From Microbacterium sp. VKM Ac-2923 (GTDB lineage: Bacteria; Actinomycetota; Actinomycetes; Actinomycetales; Microbacteriaceae), in contig NZ_JALGRP010000011.1 in assembly GCF_022815605.1 (NCBI RefSeq), positions 25,471 to 89,470 of the forward strand: a DNA stretch of 64,000 bases. The letters run 5' to 3'. The position numbers and the translations under genes are program-made. Within the stretch, counting starts at the first letter, position 1. Each line of letters opens with the position of its first letter. The notes under the pieces were generated by a model. That model had not been told where the DNA came from, searched no databases, and was given only the letters and a program-made list of their open reading frames with translations. This document shows, one piece after another, positions 19,201 through 26,191 of this stretch.

Positions 19201-21706
19201 TCTCGGTGCGGACGTCGGCGCCCGCCTTGGCGAACAGGTCGACGACGCGGGCGTCGTCGGCGAAGCGCACGTCCTGCGGCGCCTTGACGGTGGATGCCGT
19301 GGCGGTGGTGACCTTGGCATCACCCTTCACGACCTCGACGGTGCCGCTGGCGGGGTCGTAGACCACGTGCGAGAGCTTGTCGACGGTGAAGGCGAGCTTG
19401 CCGTCGAGGAACACGGAGTATCCCTCGGGCACGTCGTCGCCGTAGTGCCGCTCGCCGCCGGGGGCGTCCCACGTGACCGAGAGGTCGCGGTCGCGGTAGC
19501 GGATGTTGTTCGCGGTGAAGTGATCCCACCCGATGTCGATCGGGTCGAGCTCGATCTTGGCGTCGCTGCGGGTGCGCACACCCATCGCGTCCTCGATCAT
19601 GGTGAAGTTCGTCGCGCCGAGGATCGTGTGGTGGATCCACGAGCGGTAGTCGATCTTCTGCGGGTTCGCCGAGCCGTTGGCCCAGAACTCGTTCTGGTCG
19701 GGCAGACGGTTGTCGCCGCCGTTCTGGTAGTGCGACCACGCGTTCCAGTAGAGGAGCTTCTTGTACCACTCGGCGTCGATCGCGTCGGTGGGGTAGTCGC
19801 GCAGCACCTTCGACAGCATCCGGAAGGTGACCGTGGAGTTGATGACGGAGAAGTTGTTGCTGCCCTGACCGCCGGTGGCGTTATACGCCGCCTGGTCGGC
19901 CTGGTTCGCCGTGTAGAAGGGGAAGATCGGGTACTGCTTGTCGTCCGCGAAGAGGCGCAGCGCTTCGACGTAGTCGTCGTTGTAGTCCGCGTCACCCGGC
20001 TTGGGCACGAGGCCGACGGAGAACGGGTAATAGTTGTTGATCTCCTTCCATGGCACGTGCTCGCCGTTGTTGGCCATGGCGTGTTCGATGAGCTTGCGGT
20101 CGGGGTTCCACAGCACCTTCATGACCTGCGTCTTGATGTTCTGCGCGAAGGCGTCCATCTCGTCGGCCTTGGCCGTGTCACCGGCCGTCCGGTAGGCCTG
20201 GGCCGACGCGAGGGCGTTCGAGTACAGGTACGCGTTCTCGGCGCGGTCCTGGTAGCCGCCCTTCCAGTGGAACGACACGGCATCCGCGTCGTTGCCCGTC
20301 ATGGCGCCCCAGTTGTATTCGATGAGGCCGTTCTTGTTGAAGTCGTAGGCGTCGACCAGGCCCTTCACGTCGTCTTCGGCGTACTCGGCGAGGTTCTTCG
20401 CGATCGCGGTCGGGCCGCCGTGGAGCTGGTAGGAACGCAACGCCGCTTCGGAGATGTACTGCGTGTAGCTGTTGGACCAGTTGGCCGGGTCGCCGGGGTT
20501 GTCGACGAACTTGTAGCTCTTGCTCGTCTCACCGGTCGAGACCCACGGGCCGTAGGAGTAGATCGGGTCGCGGAAGTATTTGAGGTCGTCGATGAACATG
20601 CCCGTGGTGAGCACGATCGAGTTGTTGTACCCGAGAACGCCCTCCATGGCGACCGGGAACTGATAGGTGTTGCCCGGCATGTCGGCGTCGAGGAAGTTGT
20701 ACCGCATGAGCCACCAGCGGTAGTACAGCGTCTTGTCGATGTTGTCCTCGGGGGTGTCGAGGTACGGGACGTTGTCGGCCCACCACTTGTTGTACGCCCT
20801 GACGTGCGCTGAGTACGCCTCGCCGGCGGACTGCGCGCGCGTGGCGTCGTAGTCGGTCCGCGAGGCCGCGATCTCGTCGGTGACGAGACCGAGCTGCACC
20901 TTCGCCGTGGCCGAGCCGCCGGCGGGGACCGACAGCGTTCGGGTCAGGTTCTCCCCCGCGGGGACGAAGCCGTCGCCCGAGAACCGGGGCGACAGCTTCG
21001 TGAGGTCGTTCAGCGCCTGCACGTGGCCGACCAGCTCGTCGCCCTCGGTGGTCACGGCGTAGGGCGAGGAGGCCACGAGCTCGACGTCGACCGCGCCGCC
21101 GGTGGAGCGCACCTCGAGGTTGGTCACCAGCACGTTCGCGTCGGTGATGAACTTGGTCTGCACGACCTCGATGCCGCCGCCGCGGTGGACGCTCCGCCAG
21201 TAGCTGGGCGTCTGCTTGCGCTGCGAGACGTCCTCGGTCAGGCCGACGTCGTTCCCGCCGACGCGGGCGGTGATCGTGTAGCCGGAGCGACCGTCGATGG
21301 ACTCCCAGTACGCGAGCTGTCCGCCGAAACCGAGGACTCCGGGGTTGTGCTCCTTCATGAACGCGGCACGTCCGCGCGTGAACAGCCACTGGTTGTTGTC
21401 ACCGAAACTGCCCGCGTCGCCGGTGCGCGCGAGCATCTCGTCCATCCAGAAGTCGGTGGATGCGTTCGAACCGGCTCCAGCGGCGAGGTCGGCGTCGAAG
21501 ATCCTCTGCAGCTGATTGCCGGGGGTGTACGTCACTCCGGTGTCGGGGACGGGGGTCGGGCTTCCCGAGAACGTCGGGTAGCCGATGTCGGTGTTCGCGG
21601 CGTGTGCCGGTGCGACCACGAAGGTCGTCGCCAGCACCGTCGCGATCGCCGCGGTGGCGATCGCGGATCGCCCGACGCGACGGGGGGTCGTCGGATTGCA
21701 GTCCAC
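16220..21706 (-). CDS. very large secreted MGH1-like (alpha/alpha)6 glycoside hydrolase with repeated binding modules
   Basis: 1828 residues. The start is GTG at 21706 with GAGAGGA about 10 nt upstream; a signal peptide follows (hydrophobic 14-32, APAHAA cleavage region). The first ~780 residues form an (alpha/alpha)6-barrel resembling MGH1/GH63-type enzymes (YYRWWLMRYNFLDAD, KNGLIEYNWGAMTGND, SFHWKGGYQDRAENAYLYS). Then come F5/8C #1 (about 840-978), an Ig/PKD-like domain (985-1082), F5/8C #2 (1085-1245), two Big_4 domains (1249-1398), OmpL47-like repeats (1402-1565), F5/8C #3 (1572-1732) and the shared C-terminal module ending YGAQN. GH142 is an alternative family. Its promoter region carries the TTTCGG-type operator candidate. 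Confidence 0.85.
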   Translation of the reverse strand: MDCNPTTPRRVGRSAIATAAIATVLATTFVVAPAHAANTDIGYPTFSGSPTPVPDTGVTYTPGNQLQRIFDADLAAGAGSNASTDFWMDEMLARTGDAGSFGDNNQWLFTRGRAAFMKEHNPGVLGFGGQLAYWESIDGRSGYTITARVGGNDVGLTEDVSQRKQTPSYWRSVHRGGGIEVVQTKFITDANVLVTNLEVRSTGGAVDVELVASSPYAVTTEGDELVGHVQALNDLTKLSPRFSGDGFVPAGENLTRTLSVPAGGSATAKVQLGLVTDEIAASRTDYDATRAQSAGEAYSAHVRAYNKWWADNVPYLDTPEDNIDKTLYYRWWLMRYNFLDADMPGNTYQFPVAMEGVLGYNNSIVLTTGMFIDDLKYFRDPIYSYGPWVSTGETSKSYKFVDNPGDPANWSNSYTQYISEAALRSYQLHGGPTAIAKNLAEYAEDDVKGLVDAYDFNKNGLIEYNWGAMTGNDADAVSFHWKGGYQDRAENAYLYSNALASAQAYRTAGDTAKADEMDAFAQNIKTQVMKVLWNPDRKLIEHAMANNGEHVPWKEINNYYPFSVGLVPKPGDADYNDDYVEALRLFADDKQYPIFPFYTANQADQAAYNATGGQGSNNFSVINSTVTFRMLSKVLRDYPTDAIDAEWYKKLLYWNAWSHYQNGGDNRLPDQNEFWANGSANPQKIDYRSWIHHTILGATNFTMIEDAMGVRTRSDAKIELDPIDIGWDHFTANNIRYRDRDLSVTWDAPGGERHYGDDVPEGYSVFLDGKLAFTVDKLSHVVYDPASGTVEVVKGDAKVTTATASTVKAPQDVRFADDARVVDLFAKAGADVRTESTGSANLATTATATFSAAGREPAGAVNGTTINEPFWGTAGSPNAKDSLTVELGGDKTFDDVRTYFYDSSSSATAAGYAEPSVYTLEVRRNGQWSTIPQQARTPAYPRANYNHVQFPEVTGDAVRLTATHAAGAKTGVKELQVFSTGIDAPASTNQAPLVTAWQDRQGSAGGAAALVGTVKDDGLPGGELSARWSVVSAPEDATVLFDDATAASTTARFSAKGEYVLRLSATDGERSAETDVTVQGDVATQGANVAPEAAATASFTAGWNNVNAVNDGKILYNGGASTDVWGTWAGGDNPATRWVQYDWNQPQRVSGVEMNFWSDQGDPASNQGVNVPSAWKVQYWDGAAWADVPAASAYTLERSAPNTLTFGAVTTTRLRATLSATGSGSTFAGVAVSEWKVFADAPTSIEPVDVRTAVGTKPTLPTTVDATFSDGSHADLPVTWAEVTDAQVAGEGSFPVSGIVPGSPVPAKATVWVRATAPGQINQVDAVTTRTLPGVAPVLPKTVGVLYNDGSRQDLPVTWNAVDAASYAAPGQFTVAGTVQSDLPGTKAASAAVTVDGGGADTKAPTVSLQVSPAAPGSGWYTQAVTVNATATDDQDPAPRIEVRVGQGEWGAYTSAVTVTDDGSHVVQARATDAAGNTSPVAAQTVRIDTTAPAVEVTADAVSRTVKATATDAGSGVASIEYRLNGGVWSTLSGTVLVGLDETKVEVRATDKAGKVSAVVEKTMPKADGTQKRNVALLATPTASGTAAWNKVTGLNDDVQPTSSGDVTPNDNANVWGVWPAVTDQWVQYDWKEPVRIGELGVYFVSNIDAQGLGIDVPAAWKAEYWDATTSAWVAVKNAGAYGTAKDTYNTVSFDPVTTTKLRLALDPVGTEQGKGSVGIKEWQVWERPEAAQPTLDVGVSASTRVIAGKAYVTATAKNNDDVAADLVVTTPYGAKTFTSVQPGKTVSVSFNSRKATIPAGVVTVTATATVDDKKVTSTVEASYGAQN

Positions 21707-21794
21707 AGTGTCTGTTCCTCTCGGCGCCGCTCGTCGATGAGCAGCGGGTGCGTGGGAGGCACGCTACCGAGGGCGAGGATTGTTTCGCAATGGG

Positions 21795-21811
21795 TTTCGG
21801 TAATTTCGAAA
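21795..21811. promoter_or_regulatory. candidate LacI operator upstream of the 1828-residue hydrolase
   Basis: TTTCGGTAATTTCGAAA is an imperfect inverted repeat (TTTCG-7-CGAAA) about 90 bp upstream of the hydrolase start, in a stretch with further TTTCG units (21783-21787) and CGAAAT (21818-21823). The 15-base core TTTCGGTwATTTCGA recurs at 22939-22953 on the far side of the LacI gene. Confidence 0.65.
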
Positions 21812-21842
21812 CATCGGCGAAATGGTCGACGGATCGGCCGAC

Positions 21843-22877
21843 TCAGCGATGCGCGATGGTCGACCCGCGGATGACGAGCTTCACGGGCATCGGATGCGTA
21901 CCCGCCCCGACGTCGACGCCGTCGATCGCATCGAAGACGCGCTGGGCCGCCTGACGGCCCAGCTGCTGCAGATTGGCGTTGATGCTCGTGAGCGGAGGCC
22001 GGGCGTTCTCGGTGAGCAGCTCCCAGTCGTCGTACCCGATGACGGCGAGGTCGCCCGGAACGTCGCGGCCGAGGTCGCGAGCGGTGTCCAGCACGCCACG
22101 AGCGATCTGGTCCGAGCCGCAGAAGACGGCATCCACCTCCGGATGCCGCTCGAGCAGCATCGCCGCGGCATCACGGCCCCAGTGCTCGTTCCAGGCGGCG
22201 AACATCGGCTCGCCGACGAAGTCCAACCCCGCCGCGGCGAGCGCCGCACGGGCCCCGGCCAGGCGGTCCTGCGCGGCGGCGTACGAGGGGTCGCCCGAGA
22301 TGTGGGCGATTCGACGACGCCCGCACGCGAGCAGGTGCTCGACCGCCAGGCGCCCGCCCGAGTAGTTGTCGGGCGTCAGTGAGAGATCCCGCGGGTCGTC
22401 CGACGGGGAGTAGGCGTAGACGACGGGAACCGGCAACTCCTGCCCGAGCGAGGGTCGGGGGTCGGTCTGGCGCCCCACGACGATGATGCCGTCGACCCGG
22501 CGACTCAGCAGCGCTCGCAGATGGTGCTGCTCGCGGATCGCGTCCCCCCGCGCATCGCAGAGGAAGACGTTGATCTGGCCGGCCCCGAACGCGTCCTCGG
22601 CCCCCATCAGGATGGGGATCACGAAGCGACCCTCGAGGTCGTTCGTGAGCAGACCCACCGTGCCGGTCCGACCCGCCAGCAGGCCGCGCGCCATCGCGTT
22701 GGGGGTGAAGGCGAGCTCGGCGGCCGCCTCCATCACCCGCTTGCGTGTTCCCGCAGCGACGTCGCCGCGACCGTTGAGCGCCTTGGACGCCGTGGCGATC
22801 GAGACGCCGGCGCGCCGCGCGACATCGCTCAGGGTGGCTGCGCGCACGGGATCGGTCGTCATCGGCTTCCGTTTCAT
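21843..22877 (-). CDS. LacI family transcriptional regulator of the arabinoside locus
   Basis: 344 residues. I chose the ATG at 22877 (MKRKPMTTD) because GGAGGG lies 8 nt upstream; the ORF reaches further to 22961 but into the promoter. The DNA-binding part reads TLSDVARRAGVSIATASKALNGRGDV, with hinge FTPNAMARGLLAGRTG, then a sugar-sensing domain. It lies between the large secreted hydrolase (same strand, downstream) and the divergent ABC importer operon. The same operator-like sequence flanks it on both sides, so it probably controls both arms and itself. Arabinose or an arabino-oligosaccharide is a guess for the inducer. Confidence 0.93.
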   Translation of the reverse strand: MKRKPMTTDPVRAATLSDVARRAGVSIATASKALNGRGDVAAGTRKRVMEAAAELAFTPNAMARGLLAGRTGTVGLLTNDLEGRFVIPILMGAEDAFGAGQINVFLCDARGDAIREQHHLRALLSRRVDGIIVVGRQTDPRPSLGQELPVPVVYAYSPSDDPRDLSLTPDNYSGGRLAVEHLLACGRRRIAHISGDPSYAAAQDRLAGARAALAAAGLDFVGEPMFAAWNEHWGRDAAAMLLERHPEVDAVFCGSDQIARGVLDTARDLGRDVPGDLAVIGYDDWELLTENARPPLTSINANLQQLGRQAAQRVFDAIDGVDVGAGTHPMPVKLVIRGSTIAHR

Positions 22878-22928
22878 GTTCGTGACCCTCCGCCGTCTTG
22901 ACGGATCGGCAGAACTCACGTTACCGTC

Positions 22929-22953
22929 CCGAAAGGGATTTCGGTTATTTCGA
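22929..22953. promoter_or_regulatory. candidate LacI operator between regulator and importer operon
   Basis: CCGAAA-GGGA-TTTCGG is a perfect inverted repeat at 22929-22944, and TTTCGGTTATTTCGA (22939-22953) overlaps it. The second element matches 21795-21809 at 14 of 15 positions. It sits 52-76 bp upstream of the LacI start and 72-96 bp upstream of the binding-protein start, where it could block both divergent promoters. Confidence 0.7.
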
Positions 22954-23024
22954 TGACCCACCCCGACCAGCGGCGCCGACCCCGAATGTCGCGTCCGCTC
23001 AATGAAGAGCTAGAGGAGACTGCA

Positions 23025-24320
23025 ATGACCCCATCCCGGCGCCGCTTCGCCCTTCGGGCCGCGACGGCCATCCTGGCCGCGAGCGCGCTCGTCGGCGGCC
23101 TTGCCGCGTGTTCCGGCGGGTCGACCGCCACCGCACCGGCCGACATCCCCGCCGAGGGCACCGACGACGGTTCGACTCTCACCCTGTGGACGCGCGCTCC
23201 CCTCGAGAAGCAGGCCAAGCTGCTCGTCGAGGCCTACAACGCCAGCCACCAGAACCAGGTCGAGCTGACGGTCGTCCCCAACGACGACTACGTCGCCAAG
23301 GTGGGCGCGGCGGCGGGCTCGGGCGGGCTCCCCGACCTGTTCGCGGCTGACATCGTCTACGTCCCGAACTGGGTCGAACAGGGTCTGTTCCAAGACATCA
23401 CGGCGCAGGTCGACGGGCTGTCGTACAAGGACACCATCAACCAGGGCCACCTCGACGCGGGCACGCTCGACGGCAAGGAGCACGTGCTGCCCTTCGTCCT
23501 CGACCTGTCGGTGATGATGTGGAATAAGGACCTCGTCGCCGAGGCGGGCCTCGACCCCGAGAAGGCTCCCGCCACCCTGGCCGACTTCGCCAAGACCGCC
23601 AAGGCGGTGCAGGCGTTGAACAAGCCCGGCGTCTCGGGCACCTCGACGGGCCTGAACTGCGGCGGGTGCCTGCTCTTCACCTGGTTCCCGTCCATCTGGG
23701 CCTCGGGTGAGGACGTGCTGGGCGCCGACGGCACCGAGTCGCTGCTGAACAACGACGCGGCCCAGGAGGTCTACTCGACCTGGAAGGACCTCGACGCCGC
23801 GGGCGCCGTCGCTCCCGGCTCCGCCGACGAGACCGGGGCCACGTGGGTCGCCGGCTTCCAGGAGGGCAACGTCGGCATCATGCCGTTCCCCGCCACCCTG
23901 CTGTCGGGCCTGTCCTTCGACGCGGGTGTCTCCGGCATCCCGGGCGTCGACGGCGGTGAGTCGACCTTCGTCGGTGGCGACGGTGTCGGCATCTCGAAGG
24001 ACTCGAAGCAATCGGCGCAGGCCTGGAACTTCCTGTCGTGGCTCACGTCCGAGGACGCGCAGGTGGGCGTCCTCGCCAAGGACGGCAGCACCGTCGCCCG
24101 CTCCGACCTCGCCGACAACGAGTTCTCCGCGAAGGACCCCCGCCAGGTGGCCGTCAACGAGGTCGCCGGCAAGGGCAAGACCCCGGTGGCGCTGAACTTC
24201 CAGCAGGCGTTCAACGCTCCCGGCAGCCCGTGGCTGACGCTGGTGCGCAACGCCGTGCTCAACGGCACCGACACCGTCGACGCCGACAACGACGAGATCA
24301 CCGCCGTCCTGTCGCAGTAA
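23025..24320 (+). CDS. sugar ABC transporter substrate-binding lipoprotein
   Basis: 431 residues of the family 1 extracellular solute-binding type. The signal peptide ends in a lipobox, GGLAAC with Cys29, so it is anchored to the outer face of the membrane. Typical stretches include TLTLWTRAPLEKQAKLLVEAYN, GGLPDLFAADIVYVPNW and WNKDLVAEAGLDPEKAPATL. I chose the ATG at 23025 because GAGGAG is 6 nt upstream. It opens the importer operon and is divergent from the LacI gene. The context of arabinosidases suggests an arabino-oligosaccharide ligand. Confidence 0.95.
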   Translation: MTPSRRRFALRAATAILAASALVGGLAACSGGSTATAPADIPAEGTDDGSTLTLWTRAPLEKQAKLLVEAYNASHQNQVELTVVPNDDYVAKVGAAAGSGGLPDLFAADIVYVPNWVEQGLFQDITAQVDGLSYKDTINQGHLDAGTLDGKEHVLPFVLDLSVMMWNKDLVAEAGLDPEKAPATLADFAKTAKAVQALNKPGVSGTSTGLNCGGCLLFTWFPSIWASGEDVLGADGTESLLNNDAAQEVYSTWKDLDAAGAVAPGSADETGATWVAGFQEGNVGIMPFPATLLSGLSFDAGVSGIPGVDGGESTFVGGDGVGISKDSKQSAQAWNFLSWLTSEDAQVGVLAKDGSTVARSDLADNEFSAKDPRQVAVNEVAGKGKTPVALNFQQAFNAPGSPWLTLVRNAVLNGTDTVDADNDEITAVLSQ

Positions 24321-24325
24321 TCCCC

Positions 24326-24355
24326 GCGGGGGTGTCGCCGCGTCGGCACCCCCGC
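24326..24355 (+). terminator. intercistronic hairpin after the binding-protein gene
   Basis: GCGGGGGTG / CACCCCCGC form a perfect 9-bp stem with a 12-nt loop between the binding-protein stop and the permease start. It parallels the hairpin at 281-311 after the other binding-protein gene. Confidence 0.6.
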
Positions 24356-24373
24356 ACCCCCGGAAGGAACATC

Positions 24374-25279
24374 GTGGCGCTCTCCACCTCACCCCGCCGC
24401 CCCCGGTACGGCCGAACCGCCCTGGGCGGTCCCGTCCAGGGCTGGCTGTACGCCGCACCGACGGCCCTGTTCGTCGTCGCGCTCTTCGTCATCCCCCTCC
24501 TGCTCGTCCTGCAGATGTCCGGCTCCGATTGGCCCCTGCTGCGAGGGAACTCCGGCCCCAACTTCCCCGAGAACTTCGTGGATGCCGTGACCCACCGCCT
24601 CTTCTGGGACTCGGTGCAGTTCACCGTGCTGTACACCGTCATCACCACCGTCCTGCTCATCGGTCTGGGCCTCGGCCTCGCCCTCCTGGTGCAGGAGTCG
24701 ACGGCGTGGAAGGGGTTCCTGCGCACGGCGTTCCTGCTGCCGAGCGCCCTGGGCCTGGCGTCGGCATCCCTCCTCTTCTACGTGCTCTACTCCCCCATCG
24801 CCGGACCGTTCGCGGGGCTCATGGAGTCGTGGGGGATCACCTTCCTCGGCTCCCCCGAGGGCGCCCTGTGGTCGACAGTGTTCCTGATCGTCTGGCGGTT
24901 CGCCGGGTTCTACATGCTGCTGCTGCTCGTCGGTCTGCAGGGCATCCCGGAAGACATCTACGAGGCGGCGCGCATCGACGGCGGGTCGCGGTGGCAGATC
25001 TTCCGCGACATCACGGTGCCGCTGCTGCGCCCCACCTTCGCCCTCACGACGGTGATGTGCGTGACCGGGTCGCTGCTGGCGTTCGACCAGTTCTACATCC
25101 TCACCAAGGGCGGCCCCGACAACAGCACCATGACCGTGGTGCAGCTCATCTACAACATCGCCTTCCAGGGGCAGAACAGCCTCGGCATCGCCGCCGCGCT
25201 GTCGGTCATCATCCTGCTCGCCCTTGTCGTCATCAACGCCGTGCAGTTGCGCGCGTTCCGTCGTCCCGAGGAGGCCTGA
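24374..25279 (+). CDS. carbohydrate ABC transporter permease 1
   Basis: 301 residues starting at GTG 24374, 4 nt after the ribosome-binding sequence GGAAGGAA. About six membrane segments; the EAA loop reads YEAARIDGGSRWQIFRDITV. It pairs with the next gene, which starts one base after its stop. MalF/UgpA-like half of a CUT1 importer; again no ATPase is encoded here. Confidence 0.93.
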   Translation: MALSTSPRRPRYGRTALGGPVQGWLYAAPTALFVVALFVIPLLLVLQMSGSDWPLLRGNSGPNFPENFVDAVTHRLFWDSVQFTVLYTVITTVLLIGLGLGLALLVQESTAWKGFLRTAFLLPSALGLASASLLFYVLYSPIAGPFAGLMESWGITFLGSPEGALWSTVFLIVWRFAGFYMLLLLVGLQGIPEDIYEAARIDGGSRWQIFRDITVPLLRPTFALTTVMCVTGSLLAFDQFYILTKGGPDNSTMTVVQLIYNIAFQGQNSLGIAAALSVIILLALVVINAVQLRAFRRPEEA

Positions 25280-25280
25280 C

Positions 25281-26189
25281 ATGGCCACGACCGAGATCCG
25301 CCCCCGCACACCCGCGACGGGCAGCACCCGCGCCATCGTCGCCCCCGGCTACCGCGGACGGCCGCGGCCGAGCGGCGCCCTCCTGTGGGGACTCCCCAGC
25401 AAGATCTTCACGGGCGCCGTGGCGATCATCTTCCTCTACCCGCTGGTGTGGACCGGAGTGGCTTCCGTCAGCCCTCAGGCCGGCACGAACCAGGCCGAGG
25501 GGTGGGGCTTCGGCAACTACGAGAAGCTCGCGAACTTCCAATCGGGCATCTGGGTCTACCTCGGCAACTCGCTGTTCGTCTCGGTCCTCACGGTCGTGCT
25601 GACCCTGCTCATCTCGTTCCTCGGCGGCTACGCCTTCGCGCGCTTCTCGTTCCCCGGCAAGAACCTGCTGTTCCTGTCGGTGCTGGCGATCCTGATGGTG
25701 CCGTACGCCACCCTGCTCATCCCGCTGTACGTCATCCTCAACGCCGTCGGCCTGCAGAACTCCCTCGTGGGCGTCGCCCTCGTCCTCACGATGTTCCAGC
25801 TGCCCTTCTCGATGTTCATGATGCGCATCTCGTTCGAATCCGTCCCGCGCGAGCTCGACGAGGCCGCCCTCGTCGACGGCTGCACGAGCTTCTCGGCGCT
25901 CTGGCGCGTGCTCCTCCCGGCCGTGAAACCCGGCCTCATCACGGTGGGCCTCTTCGCGTTCCTCACCGCCTGGAACGACTTCATCGCCCCCCTCATCTTG
26001 ATCAACGACCAGTCGCGGATCACCCTGCCGCTGGCCGTGGCGAACCTCCGCGGCCAGACCATGGGCGTCATCGACTACGGCGTGACCGAGGCCGGTGTCG
26101 TCGTGCTCGCGCTGCCCTGCATCGTCCTGTTCCTGATCCTCCAACGCCACTACGTGCGCGGCTTCATGTCCGGCGCCTTCAAGGGATGA
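25281..26189 (+). CDS. carbohydrate ABC transporter permease 2
   Basis: 302 residues, MalG/UgpE-like. A Pro/Arg/Thr-rich N-terminus of about 45 residues precedes six membrane segments, and the EAA loop reads DEAALVDGCTSFSALWRVLL. The gene follows permease 1 by one base, and its end overlaps an alternative start of the GH127 gene, so the three are co-transcribed. Confidence 0.93.
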   Translation: MATTEIRPRTPATGSTRAIVAPGYRGRPRPSGALLWGLPSKIFTGAVAIIFLYPLVWTGVASVSPQAGTNQAEGWGFGNYEKLANFQSGIWVYLGNSLFVSVLTVVLTLLISFLGGYAFARFSFPGKNLLFLSVLAILMVPYATLLIPLYVILNAVGLQNSLVGVALVLTMFQLPFSMFMMRISFESVPRELDEAALVDGCTSFSALWRVLLPAVKPGLITVGLFAFLTAWNDFIAPLILINDQSRITLPLAVANLRGQTMGVIDYGVTEAGVVVLALPCIVLFLILQRHYVRGFMSGAFKG

Positions 26190-26191
26190 CC

